This document shows, one piece after another, positions 36,401 to 44,871 of a DNA stretch of 64,000 nucleotides (position 1 is its first letter; the number at the start of each line of letters is the position of its first letter). The stretch covers positions 620,001 through 684,000 of the forward strand of contig CAVPZW010000008.1 of the NCBI GenBank assembly GCA_963710315.1, given 5' to 3'. The position numbers and the translations under genes were made by a program. The stretch comes from Palsa-360 sp963710315 (GTDB lineage: Bacteria; Acidobacteriota; Terriglobia; Acidiferrales; UBA7541). The notes beneath the pieces are model-generated. The model ran no database searches. It was not told the origin of the DNA and worked only from the letters and a program-made list of their open reading frames with translations.

Positions 36401-37292
36401 CATGTACAAATTCGTCTATTGAACTTCCACCGTTTGCCGTCCCACTGTAGATTGCCCAATTATCTGTAGCGTTGGGACGTCTCTGGCTGTGGTTTTCTTT
36501 GGATTCGCCGGCGGAGAGCAGTCTTGCGAGAGAATCGAACGATCCCGAAAAAGTCGGCCCGAGAATTGCCGTTGGTGCGGACCGCTTGCAGTCCAGAACT
36601 TTCCACTTCTCAACCCAATCCACCGCATTGGTGAATTGATCCGGGTGGATTCCGCCTGTCGGATCTTCTCCTACAACGAACACAATCAGCACCTGACGGT
36701 TGGAATTCTTCTCAGTTTCGCTGGATTGCGTACTGCATCCTACGGAGGGCGAACCTGCCTTGTCTCCGCGGAAAATCAAGATACCGGGTTGTGCTTCTCG
36801 CAAATTCTTGCGGTCGGAAGCGGCATCTTCATCGGCCAACAGTTCGTACGATTTTTCCTGGTCCTCCCATGGCAACCAGGATGATTGGTAAAAGAAGTGT
36901 TCGTCCTGGGCTGCTTGTTGCACCACTTCAATCATGCGATCGAATAGCAGGGAAAGGTGTGTGTGGACAGGATCGGGCAAAGTTGCGACAACAAATTTGA
37001 AGTCCGCCTGGGTTGAGGGCTTTACTTTGGAATCAGGCTCACAATACCCGGCCTTCGGAACCTCTTTCGGTTTGATCTCAAGGAATGTCGCCAGCGTTTT
37101 TGAGATTGAATCGCACGCAATCTGCTCTTCCGATTCCTTTTTCGCTAATTTGGCGGTGCCGCCGGGTTTTACGGTTGATTGATTGTTTGCCGAGGCAGGT
37201 GCAACACGTCCGCTACCGTATTGCAGCGAAATACCGAGAGTTGCGGCAACGGCGACAAACCCGAGTATTCCCCATGTAGCCCGACGTTTCAT
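33492..37292 (-). CDS. Large membrane protein with periplasmic-binding-like N-terminal region
   Basis: 1266 residues, unrecognised as a whole. One N-terminal membrane anchor (about 8-27), then about 620 residues with the look of a type-1 periplasmic-binding fold: VLIVFVVGEDP, APTAILGPTFSGSFDSLARLL, AASIAVLSEDETAYG, LRLYYPRDISALRAAYQ and ARYLRHAYPDARIVIDNMDRLF, the pattern of branched-chain amino-acid or receptor ligand domains. From about residue 655 come some ten membrane segments interrupted by two cytoplasmic regions (about 875-925 and 990-1150). No kinase, cyclase or ATPase motif is visible. It may be a sensor-transducer of unknown output. It lies in a lower-GC stretch beside tRNA-Pro, which could mark acquired DNA. 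Confidence 0.7.
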   Translation of the reverse strand: MKRRATWGILGFVAVAATLGISLQYGSGRVAPASANNQSTVKPGGTAKLAKKESEEQIACDSISKTLATFLEIKPKEVPKAGYCEPDSKVKPSTQADFKFVVATLPDPVHTHLSLLFDRMIEVVQQAAQDEHFFYQSSWLPWEDQEKSYELLADEDAASDRKNLREAQPGILIFRGDKAGSPSVGCSTQSSETEKNSNRQVLIVFVVGEDPTGGIHPDQFTNAVDWVEKWKVLDCKRSAPTAILGPTFSGSFDSLARLLSAGESKENHSQRRPNATDNWAIYSGTANGGSSIDEFVHAQDALHANFHNFLERDEVGLERFCQFLDHQGTKAASIAVLSEDETAYGERRSGMSGDAAASCLGGELDHSDGALRLYYPRDISALRAAYQTNSIFNATNPEQSSGSGRGRLPTDLADPEGKEHDTVRSYAGNQTPPSQEAFLLGLVDALRFYHSEYVIIRSTNSLDQIFLARYLRHAYPDARIVIDNMDRLFERERDSAGVAGSMSLTTYPLSELARNAVNGRNSGHREFSSDYSEGTYIAFRLLLHSDSLSINDGRADDCALQPQSPQVKWPSNSIKGSVPSLPMKCSLPLPLPDYGVPSWAMPEQCPKSDLDCVASRRPATWLSVLTHEGYWPIAALNEDTLSGENRAYSVGDDKADATAYPLAFKLLLLFLIGFSCFHCWCCTRASFTAKPAFLAHFAGPASIEHTCLVQLGSIFVAFLALIAGWGSGLFESTSAAPLSQWWYVCIGVFLVGMIALLANIQNISRVDLLDRIRQRHEKPDKLPTKRTNMAISILSSVACAIVFSALFVQPISQGLLPANRFLTYYRSMYLFSGASPLVPLAALFFGLYGWFWQSLHGHAVFGEDRCVLPKASDLRVEISPDGPKLDLLPMFSAENCKRIENCAKPLNKEVVSAFAISFAVLLSVIQLLSHEIHLRSLGSQYYADLFLYLLLLCVSWMLAEAWQLLRTWMELRKLLRFLDRLPLRRTLAALRGFSWGSVWKMSGNVLDVRYKLLSRQLECLGHTRAALAEPLAGSARSDVTRGCLDALDATRAQGTEFAKWYARNYSRVDARDFRRLENFQESTAQTAAKLLVRVLIPEWHEEKISLILDDASKPGESDDDRHKAPPLSDKKHIRDAEEFVCLPYLGFIQNILGRMRTIAVSIISLFVATTVAISGYPFDPRQAIGGAMFALFALLGIIILYVYAQMHRDTTISHITNTSPGELGSEFWMKVFGYGVAPLLGLLTTIFPSIADFVYSWLQPGIQAIK

Positions 37293-37580
37293 TATGCCTT
37301 CCTGGCCTGTAACGGTCGTTTTTATGCAGGAAGTAACGCTGTTAACATTCGAAACGTTAGAGTATCAATTAAAATATATATTAATCAAGGGAATATCTAT
37401 AAGCAAATTGATCTGCCGCAGTTAATGTGCCGTGGACGTTCGAAAGCCACGAAGAGTGGACCTCCTCGAAGGTCAAACCTTTCTCAAAAGATAAGGCCCC
37501 GCCCCCGAAGGTAGTCCAAGCAGTCCCCAGAAAGCCCCTGTGACCAATAAGTGTAGGAATGACGAGCGGAACGGGGGAAA

Positions 37581-37658
37581 TGGTCGGGGCGAGTGGATTT
37601 GAACCACCGGCCTCCTGGTCCCGAACCAGGCGCGCTAGCCAGGCTGCGCTACGCCCCG
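37581..37658 (-). tRNA. tRNA-Pro (anticodon CGG)
   Basis: 78 bases read leftward with encoded CCA. Acceptor stem CGGGGCG pairs with CGCCCCG; D-arm GCGC/GCGC; anticodon stem CCTGG/CCAGG with loop TTCGGGA (anticodon CGG); T-arm with loop TTCAAAT. Confidence 0.97.
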
Positions 37659-37956
37659 ACGACACGCACTCGGGCGCGTCAAAAAGCGGCCCGAATGGAA
37701 CAATCAGAATAGCATAGCTCATCGTGTGATCCTAGAGCGCAGTGCGATAACGGGGAAGCTTCGAATGTCTTGGCTGCCGCCCGCGCGAATGAAGGCAATT
37801 TCGTTTGGCAAGCCATTCGCGGGTCCGCGATTGATGATCGCGCAGCCCAGTTCGGGCCCTGTGCTATAGTTAAGACCGCGAAGCAGGAATTCTCCGTATT
37901 GAGTGACTAATTCCAAGAATCGGGAGAGACGCGAACGTTCCTTCGCGCATACCAAG

Positions 37957-38412
37957 ATGGCATTGATCGAGCAGATTCAGAAAGATTTGACCGCGGCGAT
38001 GATGTCGAAAGATGAGCTGCGCTTGAGCGTGCTGCGCATGATCAAGTCCGCGCTCAAGTATAAAGAGATTGAGAAAGTCCGTCCGCTGGAAGACGCCGAG
38101 GCGCTTCAAGTGTTGCAGACGCTCTTGAAGCAGCGGCGCGAGTCGGTCGAGCAATTTGCCAAGGGCGGCCGCCAGGATCTTGCCGACAAGGAAACAAAGG
38201 AAATTGCCATTCTGGAAGTCTACATGCCGGCCGGCGCCTCCGATGCCGACATGAGCGCCGCCATCGAAGCCGCCATCGTGGAGACGGGCGCAAATTCGGC
38301 GAAGTCCATGGGCGCTGTGATCAAGGCCGCGAAGACGCGCCTTGAAGGCAAGACGGTGGATGGCAAGATGCTTTCCGACCGAGTGAAAGAGCGTCTGTCC
38401 AAGATGGCGTAG
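37957..38412 (+). CDS. GatB/YqeY domain protein
   Basis: 151 residues from ATG 37957 (MALIEQIQKDLTAAMMSKDELRLSVLRMIKSALKY); an 18-codon upstream extension looks non-coding. The whole protein is the YqeY/GatB C-terminal helical domain: QTLLKQRRESVEQFAKGGRQDLADKE is the recognisable middle and VKERL ends the fold. Such proteins resemble the tRNA-binding tail of the amidotransferase GatB, but free-standing YqeY has no settled function. It stands alone next to tRNA-Pro; no operon partner. Confidence 0.9.
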   Translation: MALIEQIQKDLTAAMMSKDELRLSVLRMIKSALKYKEIEKVRPLEDAEALQVLQTLLKQRRESVEQFAKGGRQDLADKETKEIAILEVYMPAGASDADMSAAIEAAIVETGANSAKSMGAVIKAAKTRLEGKTVDGKMLSDRVKERLSKMA

Positions 38413-38523
38413 GCGTGAGTTGAGAGTTGGCAGTGAAAGCCCAACCGTGGGCTTGCGGGAAATCCTATAGTTATTGCGCCTCTCGTATCGACTTTTAAGC
38501 CCTTCCCCGCGTATCCTCCCAAA

Positions 38524-39150
38524 GTGCCATTGCCTGAAACCATTTCCGTCCGCTACACAGAGGAGGAAGCCGGATACGTCACCGTGCGCCCTCTGGTGCG
38601 GCAAACGTTCCGCATGGATGAACTCCTGGACATGATCCTCAGCGTGGCGGGAAAAGATGAGCAGCGCGTTCACCAGCTACTGCAATCCGGCACGGTGGTC
38701 TACCATTTCTTCCGCTATACGTGGGCCGGATTTGACGCCGACGAAGCGGAACTCGCCGCAGCTCTCGCAAAGTTTCCCGATGCCGAACCATTGCGCCCAT
38801 TTGCCCCGGGACAATGCACCAATGCGATTTTTGACAGCGCAGGCGCGCTCCCCAGGCATTTGCTGGACATGGACCGCGACATGGCTTCCAAGCGCAAAAT
38901 ATTTCGCCGGCAAAGTTTCTGGGATGGCTTGATGGAAATTGCCTGCGAGGAAAATCTATCCTACGAAAAATATTCCTATGGACGCCGCGCGGACCTTTAC
39001 CGACTTGACCTGGACGCGGAAATTACTTCGCGGATTGCCGAAGTGGCGGACCGCCTGGCCACGGGAAAGCTGCGCGCCGCGTTGCGCGTGATGCCCATCG
39101 CTGCGAGCCTGCTCCTGGTTTGCCCGCGCTCTTCCAATTCAGGCAAGTGA
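38524..39150 (+). CDS. Conserved-looking hypothetical protein
   Basis: 208 residues from GTG 38524. Not recognised. N-terminal part has alternating strands (ETISVRYTEEEAGYVTVRPLVRQTF), then helical segments (MDELLDMILSVAG, QRVHQLLQSGTVVYHFFRYTW) and a charged middle (HLLDMDRDMASKRKIFRRQSFWDGLMEIACEENLSY). No signal peptide, no metal or nucleotide motif. Codon use fits its neighbours and the frame is intact, so it is probably real. Cytoplasmic. Confidence 0.65.
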   Translation: MPLPETISVRYTEEEAGYVTVRPLVRQTFRMDELLDMILSVAGKDEQRVHQLLQSGTVVYHFFRYTWAGFDADEAELAAALAKFPDAEPLRPFAPGQCTNAIFDSAGALPRHLLDMDRDMASKRKIFRRQSFWDGLMEIACEENLSYEKYSYGRRADLYRLDLDAEITSRIAEVADRLATGKLRAALRVMPIAASLLLVCPRSSNSGK

Positions 39151-39311
39151 TAGGACCGCCTTCGCGCGCAGTGAGCCTTGCGGGACGCGCCGCTCAAAAG
39201 TTTCTCGTAGCCAAAACATTTTAGGCCATAATGCCGGACGAACGCGGAGGCGCTCGCATATTTCGGCGCGCCTGAACGAATGGAAAGCGGATTCGCTCGC
39301 GGAGGTGTTGT

Positions 39312-41468
39312 TTGGCCAATAAACCCTGGAGTTCCACGACTCCGCCAGCGGAGTTTCGCCCTTATGTGGAGGCATCCAGCACGCTGACCGAATTCAGCTG
39401 GCGCGCGGTGATTCTGGGAGCGATCTTCGGTGCGCTATTTGGAGCGGTGTCCGTGTACGTGGGGCTGCGCGCCGGGCTCACGGTTTCCGCATCCATCCCC
39501 ATATCCGTGCTTTCGATTTCCATCCTGCGCGCGTTTGGAAAATCGACCATCCTCGAAAACAACATCGTGCAGACCACTGGCTCGGCAGGCGAATCGGTGG
39601 CAGCGGGCGTAATTTTCACTTTGCCCGCGCTGATCTTCATGGGCTTTTCGCTCAACACTGAATACTGGCGCGTTTTTTTCCTGGCGCTAATCGGCGGATG
39701 GCTGGGCGTCTTGTTCATGATTCCGCTGCGCCGTCAGCTCATCGTCAAGGAGCATGGCAATCTTCTCTTCCCGGAAGGGACGGCCTGCGCCGACGTGCTG
39801 GTTGCGGGCGAGCGCGGCGGTTCATTTGCCAGCAGCGTGTTCTGGGGGCTTGGCATCGGCGGCGTCTACACCTGGCTGATGAACTCCATGCAGATGTGGA
39901 CGGGCCAGCCGGAGTATCGCCCCAAGTGGCTCCCGGGCGCGTCCTTTCGTGCTGCGATTACCTCGGAGTATCTCGGCGTTGGATACATCATCGGTCCCAA
40001 GACGGCCGGCACGATTTTCGCGGGCGGTGTTTTTTCGTGGCTGGTTTTGATGCCCGCGATTCGCTTCTTCGGGCAAAATTTGACGGCTCCGCTTTATCCT
40101 TCGACCATTGCCATTTCACAAATGACGCCGGACCAATTGTGGTCCAGCTACGTTCGCCCGATTGGCGCAGGGGCCGTGGCTGCGGCTGGGCTGATCACAT
40201 TGCTGCGAACGCTGCCGACCATTTTCAGCGCGCTCACCGCTGGATTGAAGGACGTGCGCGCACAGCGTGCCGGCACGGCAGCGCGGGCGGACCGCCTGGA
40301 ACGCGATTTGCCGATGAAGTTTGTGCTCGTCGGCTCGGTGGTCATCGTGGCCATGATGTGGGCGCTGCTTACGTTCAAGCCGATTCCGGGAGCGAGCACC
40401 GGCATCTTTGCCAATTTGATGGCTGCGCTCCTGGTGATCGTTTTCGGCTTCCTGTTCGTTACGGTTTCCTGCCGCATCTGCGGCCTGATTGGCACGTCTT
40501 CCAATCCGGTGAGCGGCATGACCATTGCCACGCTCATGGCTACCTGCGCCATGTTCCTGGTGGCGGGCTGGACGGGCGGCGCGTTCGCAGCGCTGGCGAT
40601 TACGGTTGGCGGCGTGGTGGCCATTGCAGCGGCCAATGCCGGAGCGACTTCGCAGGACTTGAAGACGGGCTACCTTGTGGGCGCAACGCCGGTGCGGCAG
40701 CAGATCGGGTTGATCGTGGGCGTGCTGGTGGCTTCTTTTTTTATCGGCCTTACTCTGATTGGCATGAACAAAGGCCTTGAAAAATACACGCCCAATGTAA
40801 TTCCCATCAATCTCGCGCAGCTTCCCGAGGGAGTGCAAGTCGAATCTCAAAATTACGAACATGCGGGCAAGACCTATGTGCTGGTGAACGCGCTGGGCTC
40901 GCAGGAAATTCCCGACGGAAAATATCTCTACGATCGCGCCTCAAGCCGGATCGAAATACAGTGGGTGCAGGGAATTGGCAGCGACGCCGCTCCCGCTCCG
41001 CAGGCGCGCCTGATGGCCACGGTGGTCAACGGCATCCTCACGCAGCGCCTGCCCTGGAGGCTGGTGATGCTGGGCGTCTTTCTGGTGATCGCAATTGAAT
41101 TGCTCGGCGTGCGCTCGCTTTCTTTCGCGGTGGGCTCCTATCTTTCCATTGCCACAACCGCGGCCATCTTTGCGGGTGGCGCGGTGCGCTGGCTGGTGGA
41201 GCGCAACAAGCCCAGGACCGCCGAGTCCGAAAGCGAAGTCAGTCCCGGCGCGCTCTACTCCAGCGGATTGATCGCCGCCGGCGGCGTGGTGGGCCTTTTG
41301 GCCATCATCATCAAGCTCATGGAAATTCGCGGATGGGTCACGCCTGACAAATTTAACGTCGGCGAAAAGTGGATTGGCAGCCTGGCAACAAACAATTGGC
41401 TCGGCGTGGCGATGTTCCTGCTGCTGGCGTCGTCGCTCTTCTTTTTCGCGCGCCGCAAGCTGGAGTAG
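39312..41468 (+). CDS. OPT family oligopeptide/metal-chelate transporter
   Basis: 718 residues from TTG 39312 with GGAGGT five bases upstream. About sixteen hydrophobic segments. OPT hallmarks include GAIFGALFGAVSVYVGLRAG near the start, ENNIVQTTGSAGESVAAG, the FPEGTACADVL motif, GSLLGI-like FGFLFVTVSCRICGLIGTSSNPVSG, and the late LATNNWLGVAMF. Prokaryotic members take up oligopeptides or metal-siderophore complexes. A hydrophilic insertion at about residues 500-560 is unusual for the family but reads cleanly. It ends six bases before a palindromic repeat. Confidence 0.92.
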   Translation: MANKPWSSTTPPAEFRPYVEASSTLTEFSWRAVILGAIFGALFGAVSVYVGLRAGLTVSASIPISVLSISILRAFGKSTILENNIVQTTGSAGESVAAGVIFTLPALIFMGFSLNTEYWRVFFLALIGGWLGVLFMIPLRRQLIVKEHGNLLFPEGTACADVLVAGERGGSFASSVFWGLGIGGVYTWLMNSMQMWTGQPEYRPKWLPGASFRAAITSEYLGVGYIIGPKTAGTIFAGGVFSWLVLMPAIRFFGQNLTAPLYPSTIAISQMTPDQLWSSYVRPIGAGAVAAAGLITLLRTLPTIFSALTAGLKDVRAQRAGTAARADRLERDLPMKFVLVGSVVIVAMMWALLTFKPIPGASTGIFANLMAALLVIVFGFLFVTVSCRICGLIGTSSNPVSGMTIATLMATCAMFLVAGWTGGAFAALAITVGGVVAIAAANAGATSQDLKTGYLVGATPVRQQIGLIVGVLVASFFIGLTLIGMNKGLEKYTPNVIPINLAQLPEGVQVESQNYEHAGKTYVLVNALGSQEIPDGKYLYDRASSRIEIQWVQGIGSDAAPAPQARLMATVVNGILTQRLPWRLVMLGVFLVIAIELLGVRSLSFAVGSYLSIATTAAIFAGGAVRWLVERNKPRTAESESEVSPGALYSSGLIAAGGVVGLLAIIIKLMEIRGWVTPDKFNVGEKWIGSLATNNWLGVAMFLLLASSLFFFARRKLE

Positions 41469-41474
41469 GTTTAG

Positions 41475-41546
41475 GTAGCGCGGGCTTCAGCCTGCGGGGG
41501 TTAGTGTCTGCGAGGACTAAAACCCGCAGGCTGAAGCCCGCGCTAC
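41475..41546. repeat. 72-bp nested palindromic repeat (type A)
   Basis: Arms start GTAGCGCGGG and are self-palindromic like those at 844; same overall length (72 bp) but base changes are matched on both arms. It begins six bases after the OPT stop, upstream of the amidase. Confidence 0.9.
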
Positions 41547-41576
41547 TTGAACCCCCCACATGATAGACTCCCGCCC

Positions 41577-43076
41577 ATGAGCGACAATCAACCAACGCGC
41601 CGCGAACTCTTGCTGGGCACTGCCGCTGCGATTTTCACTAAGGGCGCACCAGAGGCACAGGTCGCCGACAACTCAATCTGTTTCATGAGTGCTATCGAAA
41701 TGGCGCGCATGATCCGCGAGAAAAAACTTTCCGCGCGCGAAGCGCTGGCCGCGCACCTGAAACAAATCGAGCGCGTGAATCCGAAAGTAAACGCCATCGT
41801 CACGCTAGTGTCGGACATGGCAGCCGACGCCGCGGCGAAAGCCGACGAGATGCAGGCGCGCAAGGAGAAATTGGGCCCGCTGCACGGCCTGCCCGTGGCA
41901 CACAAGGATCTGCTGGAAACGCGCGGCATCCGCACCACGTTTGGATCGCTGCTCTATAAGGATTACATTCCCGCCGAAGACGACATCGTTGTCGAGCGCA
42001 TGCGGCGCGCGGGCGCGATCATCATTGGAAAAACCAACACGCCGGAATTCGGCGCGGGCTCGCAGACCTTCAACAAAGTTTTCGGCGCCACGCGCAATCC
42101 CTACGATTTGAGCAAGACGTGCGGCGGATCTTCGGGCGGCGCGGCCGTTTCGCTTGCCTGCGGCTTTGCGCCTGTGGTCAGCGGCTCCGATACCGGCGGC
42201 TCGCTGCGCAATCCCGCCGCGTTCTGCAACGTGGTCGGCTTTCGGCCATCCGTGGGCCGCGTGCCCAATCCTCAAGCCGCGTTCGCCTGGTCCACGCTGA
42301 CCACCTCGGGATGCCTGGGCCGCTCGGTGGCCGACCTAGCCTACGCGCTCAGCACCATCGCCGGGCCGGATTCCCGCGCGCCGCTCTCCATCAACGAGCC
42401 GGGAGAACTTTTCGCGCGCCCGCTGGAGCGCAGCTTCAAAGGCGTGCGAGTGGCATGGTTCAAAGACCTGGGCGGAGCGCCCTTCGACCCGCGCGTGCGC
42501 GCCGTGATCGATGGCCAAAGAAAAACATTCGAGTCGCTGGGCTGCATCGTCGAACAAGCCGAGCCGGATTTTTCGAGCGTGGAAATCGCCTTCCGCGTGT
42601 TGCGTGCGTTGGCTTCGGCCAATGCCCACGGCGCGCGCCTGCATGACCACCCGGACGCGTTCAAGGACACGCTAAAAGGCGAGATCGAGGAAGGCCTGCG
42701 CTTGAGCGGCATGGACGTGGCGCGCGCCGACGCCGCCCACGGCCAGCTCTGGCGCGGCTTTCAAGCATTCCTCGAAAAATACGAATATTTTATTTTGCCC
42801 ACCGCGCAGCTGCCGCCCTTCGACGTCAACACGCCCTACCCCACGGAAATCGCCGGCGTGAAATTCACGAGCTACATCGATTGGATGAAGTCCTGCTGGT
42901 ACATCTCCGCCACAGGCAATCCCGCCGCATCGGTCCCTGCCGGCTTCACACCCGAAGGTCTCCCTGTAGGCATCCAAATCGTAGGCCGCAGCAAGGAAGA
43001 TTTTAGCGTCCTGCAATTGGCCCATGCCTTCGAGCAGGCCACCGGCTTCGGCAAGAAACGCCCCGGCATTGTGTAG
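41577..43076 (+). CDS. Exported amidase signature-family enzyme
   Basis: 499 residues from ATG 41577, which gives a twin-arginine-like signal (TRRELLLGTAAAIF). The Ser-Ser-Lys triad is complete: lysine in LPVAHKDLLETRG, GGSSGGAAVSLACG with the cis-serine, and the nucleophile in GSDTGGSLRNPAAFCN. Family members hydrolyse amides such as aryl amides, acylated amino acids or urea derivatives. The preceding repeat could separate it from the OPT gene. Substrate unknown. Confidence 0.92.
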   Translation: MSDNQPTRRELLLGTAAAIFTKGAPEAQVADNSICFMSAIEMARMIREKKLSAREALAAHLKQIERVNPKVNAIVTLVSDMAADAAAKADEMQARKEKLGPLHGLPVAHKDLLETRGIRTTFGSLLYKDYIPAEDDIVVERMRRAGAIIIGKTNTPEFGAGSQTFNKVFGATRNPYDLSKTCGGSSGGAAVSLACGFAPVVSGSDTGGSLRNPAAFCNVVGFRPSVGRVPNPQAAFAWSTLTTSGCLGRSVADLAYALSTIAGPDSRAPLSINEPGELFARPLERSFKGVRVAWFKDLGGAPFDPRVRAVIDGQRKTFESLGCIVEQAEPDFSSVEIAFRVLRALASANAHGARLHDHPDAFKDTLKGEIEEGLRLSGMDVARADAAHGQLWRGFQAFLEKYEYFILPTAQLPPFDVNTPYPTEIAGVKFTSYIDWMKSCWYISATGNPAASVPAGFTPEGLPVGIQIVGRSKEDFSVLQLAHAFEQATGFGKKRPGIV

Positions 43077-43184
43077 ATAGCGCGAAAAATCGTGGGCAGA
43101 TTTCCGCTCAATATTGAGTTGTACTGAGATTGTGAAATGTGCTGGTCGTTGCACCGTATCAAATTTTGCGGTGCGCAAGCGGAG

Positions 43185-43568
43185 CTATCTGTTAACTTTT
43201 GCCTGACATCCGGTAGGCTGCAGAGACATTACGCTTTTCAAATCCATAGGTAATGTCGGCCACGCAGCTTCATATTCTTTCTCTTCTGAATAGAGTTCAT
43301 GTGCTGCCCTATCGAGTTTCTCAAATGCCAGACCTTGGATGTCACAGTAATGTCGTAGGTCGGAGAGAATGTTTGTGATTGCTAGATCATCGGGGACGCT
43401 CCCCACTGATCCTAAGCTAGGTTTCACTGTGTGAATGATACGGGTCGTGAGTTTCGTTCGGGCACGTATCTCGTCTGCAACATCATCGGACGCCGGAATC
43501 AGTCCCGCGCGAGCCTCGACCACAGAATTGAAGCGGGGTGGGTTGCTTTTCTGTCTTCTATTCTGCAT
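43185..43568 (-). CDS. Hypothetical protein near restriction relic
   Basis: 127 residues from ATG 43568, which has GGAGG four bases upstream; the longer frame to 43664 lacks a site. No recognised domain: MQNRRQKSNPPRFNSVVEARAGL, then LGSVGSVPDDLAITNILSDLRHYCDIQGLAFEKL and a helical end. It lies 147 bases after the DUF3883-type nuclease in a lower-GC stretch, so it may belong to the same acquired unit, but no functional link is shown. Confidence 0.55.
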   Translation of the reverse strand: MQNRRQKSNPPRFNSVVEARAGLIPASDDVADEIRARTKLTTRIIHTVKPSLGSVGSVPDDLAITNILSDLRHYCDIQGLAFEKLDRAAHELYSEEKEYEAAWPTLPMDLKSVMSLQPTGCQAKVNR

Positions 43569-43715
43569 TGTTCCTCCAATGCGTCTATACGAAGGGTTGG
43601 CGACATCAACTGCTGCCGTCGAAATCAGCTCGTTTGCCGCGTATCGTGTGCCTGCGTTCGACAAATGTGCCTAGCGCCGCGTGGCAGAGGTTCGCTTGAT
43701 TGCGCCGTTCCGGCA

Positions 43716-44480
43716 TTAAACATTGGCCAGCCATGATACCTGGACCATTACCCTCTCCTTCTTCCTGAATCTCAAACTGCTTGACAGCGGGTTCCGGAAG
43801 ATTTCATGAAAAGGTGATTCGCGGAAATTTCTTACTACGAAAAGAAAGAAGCGATCCTTCATTGCAGTGGCGATCTCGTGCTCTTTGGGCGTCAACGACA
43901 AAGTTCCTGTTATTCCGTTCAACCCCTTGACCTCTACTGCTAGGAAGTCCTTATTCGGGTCGATCTCCAGGCGGAAATCGTACCCGCACCCAAGACTGGT
44001 CGTGTTTTGCACCGCGTACCCTTTGAATTCAGAAAGATTGGGTCGAACTGACTCGAAGTATCGCTCTGCAGCTAAGCCAGTAATCAGTCGCTGGGCGAAA
44101 TGCGATTGGCGATCACCCGGTTTCTTTTTGCGCTGGACTCCGCTCCAAGCGTTTTCGTCGTATCCAACGAAAGATTCGACCAAACTAGTGAACGATTCAA
44201 GGTCTAAGCTCTTGTACTCCTCAAACACGTTTAGGCAGTAGCTGCGGGTTTTACGCTTGTGCCAACCCTTCCGGCGGTTTGGAAATAATGGATCGAATTC
44301 ATCGCGATAGTTCTTTATCGACGCCGGCTTTGATCCCATCGCGTAGCCAATGACATTGAACGCTTCAACGAAGCTGTCAAAACCCAGGCGTTTCAATCCA
44401 AGTGAATCGTATTTCGAGAGATATAAGCCAACCAGTATGAGCTTCTCGCGGGTAGCGATTTTCTGTAGGCTCAGCTCCAT
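43716..44480 (-). CDS. Probable DUF3883/PD-(D/E)XK restriction endonuclease
   Basis: 254 residues. The N-terminal half is helical and basic, a possible DNA-reading domain (REKLILVGLYLSKYDSLGLK). The C-terminal half has the nuclease core of DUF3883-type enzymes: LGCGYDFRLEI and FLAVEVKGLNG, giving a D-x(n)-ExK triad, followed by LTPKEHEIATAM. Such domains cut DNA in type II and IV restriction systems. It sits three bases after a truncated Vsr gene. No methyltransferase is in the window, so modification-dependent cleavage or a stranded relic are both open. Distinctly less GC-rich than its neighbours. Confidence 0.7.
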   Translation of the reverse strand: MELSLQKIATREKLILVGLYLSKYDSLGLKRLGFDSFVEAFNVIGYAMGSKPASIKNYRDEFDPLFPNRRKGWHKRKTRSYCLNVFEEYKSLDLESFTSLVESFVGYDENAWSGVQRKKKPGDRQSHFAQRLITGLAAERYFESVRPNLSEFKGYAVQNTTSLGCGYDFRLEIDPNKDFLAVEVKGLNGITGTLSLTPKEHEIATAMKDRFFLFVVRNFRESPFHEIFRNPLSSSLRFRKKERVMVQVSWLANV

Positions 44481-44483
44481 GTT

Positions 44484-44714
44484 TTAAACTTGAGCCTCAC
44501 ATGCATAGCCGTTCCAGAAATGACCATGCACGAAAATGGCCTTTCCTTGCCCAACGATTGTAAGGTCCGGTTTCCCTGGCAGATTTCGAGGGCAGCACCG
44601 GTATCTAAATCCCATTCGCCTCACAATACTTCGCACAACCAACTCGGGTTGTGTGCCGCGAGAACGGACCTTGCGCATTATCGAACTGCGTTGCTCGGAA
44701 CCAAATACATCCAT
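44484..44714 (-). pseudogene. vsr: Truncated Vsr (very short patch repair) endonuclease
   Basis: 76 residues from ATG 44714; Vsr proteins have about 130-155. The start MDVFGSEQRSSIMRKVRSRGTQPE and LPGKPDLTI (catalytic Asp of KPD) are typical. After FVHGHFW it departs: the family's CFWHxHxC becomes HFWNGYACE and the frame stops, losing the Zn-binding cysteines and the C-terminal half. Vsr corrects T:G mismatches beside cytosine methylation, so it normally accompanies a DNA cytosine methylase, absent here. Best read as a decayed remnant. Confidence 0.75.
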
Positions 44715-44871
44715 ACTTACATGCCTAATGTAGGACAACTTTCCGAATGACGCTACCATTTTGGGAATCTGTCTTTACAACTATGCGATCTGTACCAATG
44801 TGTTGTGAGGCTATACCAGCATTCTGTTCGTGATTGAATTCTTTCCGGCATCTATTAAGTTAAATAAAGCT

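Noticed and set aside
32839..37600. Genomic island inserted at tRNA-Pro
   Set aside because: A shared TTTGAACCA occurs at 32841 and in the tRNA T-arm, but it is only nine bases, off the 3' end, and there is no integrase.
37381..37722. 113-residue leftward ORF across the tRNA
   Set aside because: It runs through tRNA-Pro and encodes the GGSNPLAPTI-type peptide that such frames give by chance; no ribosome site.
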